In this document: positions 8,274-15,358 of the stretch, in pieces
Numbering within the stretch: position 1 is the stretch's first letter
How the letters are laid out: each line of letters opens with the position of its first letter
DNA from: Alphaproteobacteria bacterium
GTDB lineage: Bacteria > Pseudomonadota > Alphaproteobacteria > Puniceispirillales > Puniceispirillaceae
Length of the DNA: 16,097 bases
NCBI GenBank assembly: GCA_011524805.1
Contig: WTJO01000030.1
Location: 1 to 16,097 of the forward strand
Reading direction: 5' to 3'
The notes under the pieces: generated by a model
The model's database searches: none
What the model was told of the DNA's origin: nothing
The model's input: only the letters and a program-made list of their open reading frames with translations
Program-made: the position numbers and the translations under genes

Positions 8274-9641
8274 CTAGCTATTTCGTTTTGTTCTCATGGT
8301 AACAAATTCTTCTGCGGCTGTGGGGTGAATGCCAATAACAGCGTCAAAATCTGCCTTTTTTGCCCCCATTTTCACCGCGATTGCCATACCCTGCATAATC
8401 TCGGCACTATCAGGCCCCATCATATGCACACCGCGCACAATCTGGGTGCCAGCCTCAACCACCAGCTTCATATAGGTTTTTTCAGCCCTGCCAGATAATG
8501 TGTTTTTCATTGCCCTGAACTGGCTTTCATAAATATCCAGCGTGCCATATTTTTGCGCTGCCGCCTGTTCCGACAAGCCAACCGATGCAATGGGCGGCTG
8601 ACTGAATACCGCAGAGGCAACATTGTCATGAGATATTGTGCGGATATTCTGGCCAAACATGCTATCTGCAAATGCGTGACCTTCGGCAATCGCCACAGGG
8701 GTGAGATTAATTCGGTCTGTAACATCGCCCACCGCATAGATAGACTCAACCGAACTGGCAGAATGCTCATCTACAATAATCGCGCCATTTTTCTGCTGGG
8801 CAACTCCGACATGCTCAAGACCAAGATGTGACACATTAGGGACGCGCCCTGTTGCCGCCATTATTTGCGTACATTCGATTATCTCGCCATTATCAAGCGT
8901 TACAGAACACACATTATCTGTTTTTGTGATCGACTTTATTGTGTGACCTGAATGAAGGATAATACCCCGCTCTTCCAGTGCTGTGGCTATATGGGTACGC
9001 ACATCTTCATCAAAGCCACGCAGAGGTAATTCGCCACGATATACCAGATGGGTTTCCGCCCCGAACCCGTTAAAAATGCCTGCAAATTCAAGAGCGATAT
9101 ATCCCGACCCATATATCACTACAGTTTCGGGAAGCGTTTTCAGATCAAGTGCTTCATCTGATGTGATGGCAAATTCGTTCATGCCCGGTACATCTATCAT
9201 CTGAGGCGTGCCGCCAGTGGCGATAAGAATGCGCTCTGCACTTATCACCTTGCCCGCTACCTCAACCTCATGTGCGCTTTTCAGACGGCCATATCCCTCA
9301 ATCAAACTAGCACCTGCCTGTGCCAGCAAATTTCTATAAATCTTCTCAAGACGCGCAATTTCGGCATCTTTTGATGCGATCAGGCTGGCAAAATCATGGT
9401 AGCTGTCACCGACCTGCCAGCCAAATCCTGCGGCATCCTCTTTTTCGGCGGCAAAACTGGCACCATATACCAAAAGCTTTTTTGGCACACAGCCTCTTAT
9501 CACACAGGTGCCGCCCGGCCTGTCTGCTTCGACAACACATACCTTTGCGCCATGGGTTGCCGATATTCTGGCCGCACGCACACCGCCAGAACCTGCACCC
9601 AGCACAATGAGATCATAATCATAGGAATGAGACGTTGCCAT
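8274..9641 (-). CDS. gor: Glutathione-disulfide reductase
   Basis: FAD enzyme that reduces oxidised glutathione with NADPH in the cytoplasm. The 455-residue protein has the full pyridine nucleotide-disulfide oxidoreductase plan: FAD-binding GAGSGG (15-20), redox pair Cys46/Cys51 in GGTCVIRGCVPKK, an NAD(P)-binding GSGYIALEFAG fold (178-188), AVGDVTDRINLTPVA (second FAD contact), and the C-terminal dimer domain ending with catalytic His439 and Glu444 in HPTAAEE. Arg202 and Arg208 lie 6 apart after the second Rossmann fold, as do the NADPH-phosphate-binding arginines of human glutathione reductase, which argues against lipoamide dehydrogenase. A sigma70-like promoter lies about 60 bases upstream of the start. 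It heads the minus-strand block and is separated from aroG by 146 bases. Confidence 0.96.
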   Translation of the reverse strand: MATSHSYDYDLIVLGAGSGGVRAARISATHGAKVCVVEADRPGGTCVIRGCVPKKLLVYGASFAAEKEDAAGFGWQVGDSYHDFASLIASKDAEIARLEKIYRNLLAQAGASLIEGYGRLKSAHEVEVAGKVISAERILIATGGTPQMIDVPGMNEFAITSDEALDLKTLPETVVIYGSGYIALEFAGIFNGFGAETHLVYRGELPLRGFDEDVRTHIATALEERGIILHSGHTIKSITKTDNVCSVTLDNGEIIECTQIMAATGRVPNVSHLGLEHVGVAQQKNGAIIVDEHSASSVESIYAVGDVTDRINLTPVAIAEGHAFADSMFGQNIRTISHDNVASAVFSQPPIASVGLSEQAAAQKYGTLDIYESQFRAMKNTLSGRAEKTYMKLVVEAGTQIVRGVHMMGPDSAEIMQGMAIAVKMGAKKADFDAVIGIHPTAAEEFVTMRTKRNS

Positions 9642-9701
9642 AATATGGATATCCGGACCAGTTTCAGGAGGTTAAGACAGATATATCTCTGCCTCTGTCA
9701 T

Positions 9702-9737
9702 GGTTGCCCTTATAGCCCGATTCATAAAAAATGGCAA
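9702..9737 (-). promoter_or_regulatory. Predicted sigma70-type promoter for gor
   Basis: On the minus strand TTGCCA (9732-9737) is followed after exactly 17 bases by TATAAG (9709-9714). Each hexamer matches its sigma70 consensus at 5 of 6 positions. Initiation would fall near 9702, giving a leader of about 60 bases before the gor ATG. That leader contains the perfect 10-base palindrome AGATATATCT (9679-9688) and flanking GACAGA/TCTGTC arms (9676-9681 and 9694-9699). This is the best promoter match I found in the window; it is a pattern match only. Confidence 0.6.
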
Positions 9738-9810
9738 AGTCACAAAACAGCTATGTCAGATTTTTGCCTGCCTTGATATGCGCTCTTTATGTGCGGCGCC
9801 TAATTTTTGG

Positions 9811-10332
9811 CTAGTCATTTATGTCAGCGATCATATAGCTGAGTTTTGATTCTGCCAAAGAGGCAATTTTTGTCTGCCAGCCTCTATTGTGCGGATTCTG
9901 TCGTGTTACTGGCAAATACACTTCTAGCGACTGCGTAAATTCATACATAAGAAGAGACAACTCAAAATTATCCTGATGGGTACATTTTACAATAGTGTAA
10001 TAGCTGGTTGATACTGAGGCATTTATCTCACACAGTGTCAGAACACCACGTTTACCAGCTATGGTCTTCAAGCCGTCAGAAGACTGAAACAGAACCGGCG
10101 CAGGAATAGCCTGAATATCTTCAACCATCAGCAGATTCAAAAATGAGGATAAAAAGGCACCACCGCCATCTTTTTCAAGACAGGCATAGATCAGCATATC
10201 ACCTGAAAGTAACTGTTCTAGCTGTACCACAACGCCTAGCTTATCAGGATAGTAGAACCATTTTTCTGCACTATTATCATAGATTTTCCCCTCTAGATAG
10301 GCGTTGACCTCGTCTATATTGAACATGTTCAT
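9811..10332 (-). CDS. Hypothetical protein, 173 residues
   Basis: I do not recognise this protein. It has no signal peptide, no membrane segment long enough to call, and no catalytic motif I can name. The N-terminal half alternates short hydrophobic and aromatic stretches (KWFYYPD at 24-30, LLSGDMLIYACLE at 41-53, LSSFLNLLMVEDI at 61-73), followed by a beta-rich middle (GVLTLCEINASV) and a possible helix (NFELSLLMYEFTQSLEVY). This suggests a compact soluble alpha/beta domain. AGGGG lies 10 bases before the first ATG (10330-10332); an in-frame ATG two codons later is possible. It is divergent from the acetoacetyl-CoA synthetase gene across 155 bases and 169 bases upstream of gor. Codon use looks like that of its neighbours, so it is probably real. 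Confidence 0.7.
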   Translation of the reverse strand: MNMFNIDEVNAYLEGKIYDNSAEKWFYYPDKLGVVVQLEQLLSGDMLIYACLEKDGGGAFLSSFLNLLMVEDIQAIPAPVLFQSSDGLKTIAGKRGVLTLCEINASVSTSYYTIVKCTHQDNFELSLLMYEFTQSLEVYLPVTRQNPHNRGWQTKIASLAESKLSYMIADIND

Positions 10333-10414
10333 CTGTGCATTACCCCTACTTTTCTGCCTAAGTCACCTTAGCTATATTTTGGCTACAGATAGACAAAGAT
10401 TTCAGCTATGCTCA

Positions 10415-10443
10415 TTGACTAGCCGCTAGACTTTTTAGTTAAT
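10415..10443 (+). promoter_or_regulatory. Possible promoter for acetoacetyl-CoA synthetase
   Basis: TTGACT (10415-10420) is followed after 17 bases by GTTAAT (10438-10443). The first hexamer matches the sigma70 -35 consensus at 5 of 6 positions and the second matches -10 at 4 of 6. Initiation near 10450 would leave a leader of about 38 bases. It lies in the 155-base divergent region shared with the hypothetical gene at 9811-10332. It is a weak pattern match. Confidence 0.35.
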
Positions 10444-10487
10444 AGACGAAGAGCCACTGCCAGATAACGAGGATCAAACAGCCAGAT

Positions 10488-12455
10488 ATGTCGTCACATC
10501 AGCAAATTTCAGGGCGTCTATTATGGACACCGCCAGACCATGCATTGGAAACCAGCAATCTGAATGATTTTGCAGGCTATCTTCGCACCCATAACAGTTT
10601 TGACTGGCAACAGGATTATGACAGGCTGTGGCAATGGTCTGTCGATAATAGTGCCGAATTTTGGGCTGCTTTATGGGACTGGCATGGCATTATTGGCGAT
10701 AAGGGCGAGCGGCTGGTTGTGAATAATACCATGCCCGGCACGTTATTTTTTCCCGACGGGCAGGTGAATTATGCAGAAAATATGCTGGCTGATGCTGACG
10801 ATACAGCTGGCTTTATCGGCTATGGCGAAGATGGGCGATGTACACGCCTGAGCCGCGCTGAAATAAAGCAGAAATCGCTTGCGCTGGCTGGCTGGATGAA
10901 ATCTCGCGGCATTGGCAAAGGCGACAGGGTCGCCGCCTATGTGCCAAATTGTGACATTGCGCTTATCTCAATGCTGGCAACCGCCTCGCTAGGGGCTATT
11001 TTTTCAAGCTGTTCGCCTGATTTTGGCATTACGGGCGTGTCTGACAGATTTAGCCAGATTGCCCCTAAATTGCTGGTAACGGTAGATGGCTATTTCTACA
11101 ATGGCAAACAGATTGACAGGCTGGCCAGCCTGCCTGAGCTGATTCAGAATTTGCCTACATTATCTGATGTTCTGGTGGCCGGATATGTTGATGCTGCCCC
11201 TGATCTGTCTGCAATTGAGAATGCCTCGGCTTATGAGCAGGCACTGAGCCATGCGCCAATAAAGACCTTCACCAGAATGAATTTTAATGATCCGCTCTAT
11301 ATTCTGTATTCATCTGGCACAACAGGCGCGCCCAAATGTATTACACATTCCATAGGCGGCACGCTGGTTCAGCATATTAAGGAACATAAATTACATTGTA
11401 ATATCAAGCCAGATGATACTGTTTTCTATTTCACAACATGCGGCTGGATGATGTGGAACTGGCTTGTCTCTGGGCTGTTATCCCGCGCAAAGATTCTGGT
11501 GTTTGAAGGTAGCCCCTTCCATCCGGGGCCGGAACGGCTGTGGCAAATCGCCGAAGATGAGCAGGTTACATTATTTGGCACTTCGGCAAAATATATTGAT
11601 GCTGTCCGCAAAGCAGGCATTAAACCGGGCGAGATAGCTAATCTGTCATCTTTGAAGACGCTATGTTCTACTGGCTCGCCTCTTTCTGAAGAGGGGTTTG
11701 ATTTTATCTATCAGGCGATCAGCCCGCATGTGCATCTTGCCTCTATTTCGGGTGGAACAGACCTGATGGCCTGTTTTGTGCTGGGATGTCCTGTTATGCC
11801 TGTCTATGCTGGCGAGATACAGGTTCGGGGGCTTGGCATGAATGTCCAGATACTGGATGATGACGCACAGCCTGTCACCAATCAGCAGGGCGAGCTATGC
11901 TGTGTTACCCCGTTTCCGTCAATGCCTGTCTGTTTCTGGGGTGATGATGAGAACCAGAGCAGATATAAAGATGCCTATTTTTCCGTTTATGACAATATCT
12001 GGCGGCATGGTGACTGGGCAACCTTGACCCCGCGTGGCGGCATTGTCATTCATGGGCGGTCTGATGCAACCCTGAATCCGGGCGGTGTGAGAATTGGCAC
12101 TGCCGAAATCTACCGGATAGTTGAAGAATTTGCCGAAATCACCGAAGGGCTGGTCATCGGCCAGAGCTATGATAATGATGTGCGGATAGTATTGTTTGTC
12201 AGGCTGGCAGAAGGTGCCACCCTGTCAGATGATCTGATAGCGCGCCTCAAAACAGATATCAGGGCAAAAGCAAGCCCGCGTCATGTGCCTGCGGTGATTG
12301 TAAAAGTAACTGATATTCCGCGAACACGCTCTGGCAAAATCACCGAACTGGCGGTCAGGGACATTGTGCATGGCAGGCCGATAAAAAATACCGAAGCGCT
12401 GGCTAATCCAGAAGCTTTGGAAGAATATCGCAATATACCGGAACTAGGCCAGTAA
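10488..12455 (+). CDS. Acetoacetyl-CoA synthetase (acetoacetate-CoA ligase)
   Basis: Predicted cytoplasmic enzyme that activates acetoacetate to acetoacetyl-CoA with ATP, used to recover carbon from ketone bodies or polyhydroxybutyrate. The 655-residue length and the N-terminal pattern LLWTPPDHALETSNLNDF fit the acetoacetate-CoA ligase family rather than acetyl-CoA synthetase. The adenylate-forming signatures are present: the P-loop YSSGTTGAPK (274-283), the acid/aromatic core TTCGWMMWNW (316-325), GDW (508-510), GRSD (523-526) and the catalytic lysine Lys617 in RTRSGKITE. Start choice: homology reaches the first residues, and GAGGA lies upstream at a rather long 14-base spacing. It stands alone on the plus strand and ends 5 bases from a convergent gene. 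No thiolase or hydroxybutyrate dehydrogenase gene is adjacent. Confidence 0.93.
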   Translation: MSSHQQISGRLLWTPPDHALETSNLNDFAGYLRTHNSFDWQQDYDRLWQWSVDNSAEFWAALWDWHGIIGDKGERLVVNNTMPGTLFFPDGQVNYAENMLADADDTAGFIGYGEDGRCTRLSRAEIKQKSLALAGWMKSRGIGKGDRVAAYVPNCDIALISMLATASLGAIFSSCSPDFGITGVSDRFSQIAPKLLVTVDGYFYNGKQIDRLASLPELIQNLPTLSDVLVAGYVDAAPDLSAIENASAYEQALSHAPIKTFTRMNFNDPLYILYSSGTTGAPKCITHSIGGTLVQHIKEHKLHCNIKPDDTVFYFTTCGWMMWNWLVSGLLSRAKILVFEGSPFHPGPERLWQIAEDEQVTLFGTSAKYIDAVRKAGIKPGEIANLSSLKTLCSTGSPLSEEGFDFIYQAISPHVHLASISGGTDLMACFVLGCPVMPVYAGEIQVRGLGMNVQILDDDAQPVTNQQGELCCVTPFPSMPVCFWGDDENQSRYKDAYFSVYDNIWRHGDWATLTPRGGIVIHGRSDATLNPGGVRIGTAEIYRIVEEFAEITEGLVIGQSYDNDVRIVLFVRLAEGATLSDDLIARLKTDIRAKASPRHVPAVIVKVTDIPRTRSGKITELAVRDIVHGRPIKNTEALANPEALEEYRNIPELGQ

Positions 12456-12460
12456 CGCGG

Positions 12461-12997
12461 CTAACGTTGCTGGGCAACCTGCTGCAAAAACTGCTGTAGC
12501 CCTGATGAGGCGGCGAAGTGTTTCCGGTTTGCCTTCAGAACAGGCAGCATCGCGGCAAGCGACTGAGTTTCTGCTGTTTGAAGCGCATCATCATCATCTG
12601 GCGTTACGCCTTTTTGTGGCGGGCATACCAAAAAGTGATAGGTAAATTCGGCCGAGACACGTTCTGCCTTTAATTTGAATTTTGCTTTGCTGCCTACTGG
12701 CCATTTTTCACGCAAAATCAGCAAGAGTACATAATCATCATCATCTGGCACATGCTCTGTCTGGGATAGCAGATAGGCCGCCATCTGTTCAACCTGCGCG
12801 CGGCGGGTATCATCTGCGATCACCTCTGCGGCAGATGCGCCATCGAGCTGTGCGCCAAGCCAGTTTATCATATCTGCCCTGTCTTTATCTTCTGGCAACA
12901 GCGCCTCTACGGGGCATGTTTTCGGCAACTCGGCGCAGCTAAAGCTGTGAATCTCCATTTCCCCCATTGCTCTGATAATCATGGCATAATCTTTCAT
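12461..12997 (-). CDS. Hypothetical acidic protein with duplicated PDDDD motif, 178 residues
   Basis: I do not recognise this protein. It is soluble by inspection, with no signal peptide or membrane helix. The motif PDDDD occurs twice (84-88 and 133-137), 49 residues apart, flanking a stretch that looks beta-rich and basic (KAKFKLKAERVSAEFTYHFLVCPP). The N-terminal third is acidic and helical; the C-terminus is glutamine-rich (LQQFLQQVAQQR). The DNA coding for the two motifs is a perfect 16-base direct repeat. The first ATG (12995-12997) lacks a clear ribosome site, and in-frame ATGs at codons 6, 11 and 14 are alternatives. It follows the EamA transporter gene by 73 bases on the same strand, so it may be cotranscribed, and ends 5 bases from the convergent synthetase gene. 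Confidence 0.7.
   Translation of the reverse strand: MKDYAMIIRAMGEMEIHSFSCAELPKTCPVEALLPEDKDRADMINWLGAQLDGASAAEVIADDTRRAQVEQMAAYLLSQTEHVPDDDDYVLLLILREKWPVGSKAKFKLKAERVSAEFTYHFLVCPPQKGVTPDDDDALQTAETQSLAAMLPVLKANRKHFAASSGLQQFLQQVAQQR
12587..12749. repeat. 16-base direct repeat pair coding for PDDDD
   Basis: ATCATCATCATCTGGC occurs perfectly at 12587-12602 and 12734-12749. The offset is 147 bases, or 49 codons, so both copies are read in the same frame as PDDDD in the minus-strand hypothetical protein. Only the short codon run is duplicated; the flanks differ. Confidence 0.9.
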
Positions 12998-13070
12998 TCA
13001 TATAGTCGACATATCGTGACAAACACCTAGCGAGTTGGCAGGCTGATTGTCAAGTATTGTTGATAGCTGG

Positions 13071-13958
13071 TTATGAGCTTTTGCGGGAAAGCTGGAACTC
13101 GCGCAACACAATAAACATACAGGAACCCACAATAATCGCTGCCCCAATAAGCTGGATATGGCTTGGCACTTCATCAAACACGATATATCCCAGAATACCG
13201 GCACCAAGCACCTGAAGATACCGCATTGATGACACAACCACAGCCTCGCTATAACGATAGGCAGTAGTCATACAGATTTGCAATAATGAGGCAACAACGC
13301 CCAAAATGACCAGTCTGAACATCTGGTCGGCGGATGGCAACATCCAGAAGGACGGCACAATAACAAGCACCATCGAGATAACGATAAAGCCTGAACCATT
13401 ATAAATGCTGGCGACAGTTGCAGGCACCTCGCTTTTGCCAAGTTTGCGTAATGCAATCGACAGACCCGAACCGGCAATCGCTGAAATAAGGGCGAATATG
13501 ATGCCCCATGACGGCGGCTCCTGATAGGCTTCGGTAATCAGAAAAATCCCTGCAAGCCCCAGCACCACCGCCGCACCCCGATAGATACCAACACGCTCGC
13601 CAAGTAACAGAGGCGAGAACATAGTAATAAATAGTACAGAAGACTGAAACAGGGCAGTTGCCTGACCTAGCGGTATTGTGCGCACAGACAGAAACCAGAA
13701 CACTATCCCCATAAAGCCAAACATCACTCGTATCGTCATTACAGGCTTGTTGGTAACCTGTAGCCAGTCCCGAACCCCTCTCTGATAGAGTGCGACACCA
13801 AATAGCAAAGGCAGTGAAAATAAAAACCGGTACCACAGGCTGATCACCACAGAAAGCTCATCTGCCAGATCTTTTACAATCAGACCTGTCACCAGCCCGC
13901 ATAGAATATAGGCAAGGATGAGTGTCAGGCCCAACAGACGCGAGGCAGGCGTTACCAT
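13071..13958 (-). CDS. EamA/DMT-family transporter, 10 predicted membrane helices
   Basis: Inner-membrane protein of the drug/metabolite transporter superfamily; the substrate cannot be told from sequence. The 295 residues hold two tandem EamA domains (about 10-143 and 153-287), each of about five hydrophobic segments. The first contains WYRFLFSLPLLF and the conserved PLGQATALFQSSVLFITMFSPLLLGER region (96-122). The second has the matching YRYSEAVVVSSMRYLQVLGAGILGYIVFDEVP (235-265). This internal repeat and the length are typical of 10-TMS EamA carriers, whose known members export amino acids, purines or other metabolites. TTAGGA lies about 7 bases before the ATG at 13956-13958. It is divergent from the cytochrome c gene across 146 bases. 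A basic tail (REFQLSRKSS) suggests a cytoplasmic C-terminus. Confidence 0.9.
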   Translation of the reverse strand: MVTPASRLLGLTLILAYILCGLVTGLIVKDLADELSVVISLWYRFLFSLPLLFGVALYQRGVRDWLQVTNKPVMTIRVMFGFMGIVFWFLSVRTIPLGQATALFQSSVLFITMFSPLLLGERVGIYRGAAVVLGLAGIFLITEAYQEPPSWGIIFALISAIAGSGLSIALRKLGKSEVPATVASIYNGSGFIVISMVLVIVPSFWMLPSADQMFRLVILGVVASLLQICMTTAYRYSEAVVVSSMRYLQVLGAGILGYIVFDEVPSHIQLIGAAIIVGSCMFIVLREFQLSRKSS

Positions 13959-14035
13959 GATAGTTCCTAAGATAGCGTTTCGGCAGAAAGCTTGATATTG
14001 ACTATCTTCAGCTTAGGCAAACTTTATGCTGATGA

Positions 14036-14049
14036 CCAGATTAATCTGG
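14036..14049. promoter_or_regulatory. Perfect 14-base palindrome, candidate operator
   Basis: CCAGATTAATCTGG is identical to its own reverse complement. It sits in the divergent region between the EamA transporter and the cytochrome c gene, 55 bases before the cytochrome ATG. A TACAAT hexamer (14080-14085) downstream could be a -10 element, which would centre the palindrome near -49, a position used by activators. No good -35 accompanies it. The bound regulator is unknown. Confidence 0.45.
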
Positions 14050-14104
14050 CACCACTGCCCCGAACGTATTAAGATCAGATACAATCTTTGCGATAGAGGC
14101 TTTC

Positions 14105-14518
14105 ATGAAAACGCTAACCTATATTGTTGTGTGCCTTGGCATGCTTATGTCCGCTGCTCTGGCTTCTGATGTAGTTGCAGAACGCAAGGCAAATTTCAAG
14201 GCAAATGCCGGCGCAATGCGTGCGATGGGCGGGCAAATGGCAAGAGATGATTTTGCCGGTATTGGCGCAGGTGCAAATGCAATAGCAAGCTGGGCGGCCA
14301 AAATGACCAGCTATTTTCCCGAAGGCTCTGAGAGCATTGGTGCAAGAAATGAAATCTGGTCTGATTTTGAGACCTTTACAGCCCTTGCCCAGAAAAATCA
14401 GGATGCTGCACTAGCCATTGCCATGGCCGCAGACGCCAAAGACAAAGCCGCTATCCAGCAGGCTATCCAGACATTGAGCGGCACCTGTAAATCCTGTCAT
14501 TCACGCTTTAAGAACTAG
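14105..14518 (+). CDS. Class II cytochrome c (cytochrome c'/c556 type), periplasmic
   Basis: Small monohaem electron carrier predicted to be exported to the periplasm. The 137 residues begin with a Sec signal peptide (basic MK, hydrophobic 5-19, likely cleavage after ALA at 20). The mature part is alpha-helical, and the haem-binding motif CKSCH (128-132) lies at the extreme C-terminus followed by SRF, which is diagnostic of class II. The N-terminal helix RKANFKANAGAMRAMGGQM holds methionines that could act as sixth ligand. That would make it a low-spin c556 rather than a high-spin c', but this cannot be settled here. GAGG lies 5 bases... before CTTTC and the ATG at 14105, a good ribosome site. 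It is convergent with a cytochrome b561 gene 11 bases away, a likely redox partner by context. Confidence 0.92.
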   Translation: MKTLTYIVVCLGMLMSAALASDVVAERKANFKANAGAMRAMGGQMARDDFAGIGAGANAIASWAAKMTSYFPEGSESIGARNEIWSDFETFTALAQKNQDAALAIAMAADAKDKAAIQQAIQTLSGTCKSCHSRFKN

Positions 14519-14527
14519 TCTCTAGTT
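14513..14527. other. Small inverted repeat between convergent cytochrome genes
   Basis: AACTAG, three bases, CTAGTT forms a perfect 6-base stem across the cytochrome c stop codon, just short of the b561 stop. There is no GC-rich stem and no T tract in either direction, so it is a poor candidate for an intrinsic terminator; it is recorded because it is the only structure separating the two genes. Confidence 0.3.
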
Positions 14528-14529
14528 GG

Positions 14530-15195
14530 CTAGAACAGGGCTGGCCGCAATAGCGGCAGCAAATGTGCGCCCAGAATAGATAATGCCATCACGCCCAGAC
14601 CTGCCATCTGGTGATAGATGGATAATGGCTGCATATCTTTCGCGGCCTTCACGCTAGTGCCATCTATCATGGGCATGACTAGATTTATTTTCAGACGAAG
14701 CCGGTAGGTCAGCATTGCCAGCAGATGCAGAACAAACAGCCCGATTATCACAGGGTGCAAGAAATGATGAGATCTGGTGGCCTGTTGTATCATATCAGGT
14801 GCAAGATGTGCCAACGGGCCGTCAAACAGCACATCATCTGATGAAAACAGGCCTGTAATAACCAGAAGCAAAGGCACCACCAGCAACGCAATAACAGCAT
14901 AGCCAGCTAGCGCCGAATGGCCATAATGCTCAGTTTTCCTGCGTCTGATTATCGCCATCATATCTTTGAAGGCTGCAGAGGGGCCTGCCAGAAAATGCGA
15001 AAACCGCGCTGTCTCTCCGCCCCAGAATCCCCAGATAATTCTGAATATCACCAGCCCCAATACCGTCAGGGCAAAGCGCTCATGAACTGCCATCACCCCT
15101 GCTTTGCCAGAGACAAAGGCGCCAATGATGCTGATGACCAGTGCCCAGTGAAATACTCTTAGCGGTAAATCCCAAATATGTTTTTGTGTCTGCAT
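14530..15195 (-). CDS. Cytochrome b561 family membrane protein
   Basis: Predicted inner-membrane b-type cytochrome that moves electrons between the quinone pool or cytoplasmic side and periplasmic carriers. The 221-residue protein opens with the family hallmark HIWDLPLRVFHW (6-17). It has hydrophobic segments near 14-30, 40-58, 97-117 and 146-165, plus a final one near 197-215. Candidate haem-ligand histidines are His16, His38, His143/His144 and His157. The frame is open to 15285, but the extra 30 residues do not fit the family and the ATG at 15193-15195 has AAGG upstream, so the shorter start is used. Partnership with the convergent cytochrome c gene is inferred from adjacency; they are on opposite strands, so not an operon. 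It is divergent from the AlkA-like glycosylase gene. Confidence 0.9.
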   Translation of the reverse strand: MQTQKHIWDLPLRVFHWALVISIIGAFVSGKAGVMAVHERFALTVLGLVIFRIIWGFWGGETARFSHFLAGPSAAFKDMMAIIRRRKTEHYGHSALAGYAVIALLVVPLLLVITGLFSSDDVLFDGPLAHLAPDMIQQATRSHHFLHPVIIGLFVLHLLAMLTYRLRLKINLVMPMIDGTSVKAAKDMQPLSIYHQMAGLGVMALSILGAHLLPLLRPALF

Positions 15196-15302
15196 AGCGC
15201 CTACCTTCTGGCTGGACAGATAAAAGAGTACTAAACACCATCTATATTTGCCATATTCTTGCAAAACCATAATTTGTTGGGGCAACTATGTCATTAGCGA
15301 TT

Positions 15303-15331
15303 TTGCTTCTTCTTTTGAATTTCGCTATCAT
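15303..15331 (+). promoter_or_regulatory. Possible promoter for the AlkA-like glycosylase
   Basis: TTGCTT (15303-15308) and TATCAT (15326-15331) are separated by 17 bases. The -10 matches the sigma70 consensus at 5 of 6 positions and the -35 at only 3. Initiation near 15338 would give a leader of about 21 bases. It lies in the 163-base divergent region next to the b561 gene. Confidence 0.3.
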
Positions 15332-15358
15332 AGATATAACTCCAGACAGGTATATCAG

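Noticed and set aside
12466..12478. GTTGC-TGG-GCAAC inverted repeat near the convergent end of the synthetase gene
   Set aside because: The loop is 3 bases, there is no T tract in either direction, and it lies within the coding end of the neighbouring hypothetical gene.
13049..13054. Consensus TTGACA on the minus strand upstream of the 12461-12997 gene
   Set aside because: No acceptable -10 hexamer occurs 16 to 18 bases downstream.
12998..13237. 79-codon minus-strand open frame between the hypothetical gene and the EamA gene
   Set aside because: Most of it overlaps the EamA transporter in a different frame, and its protein has no recognisable features.
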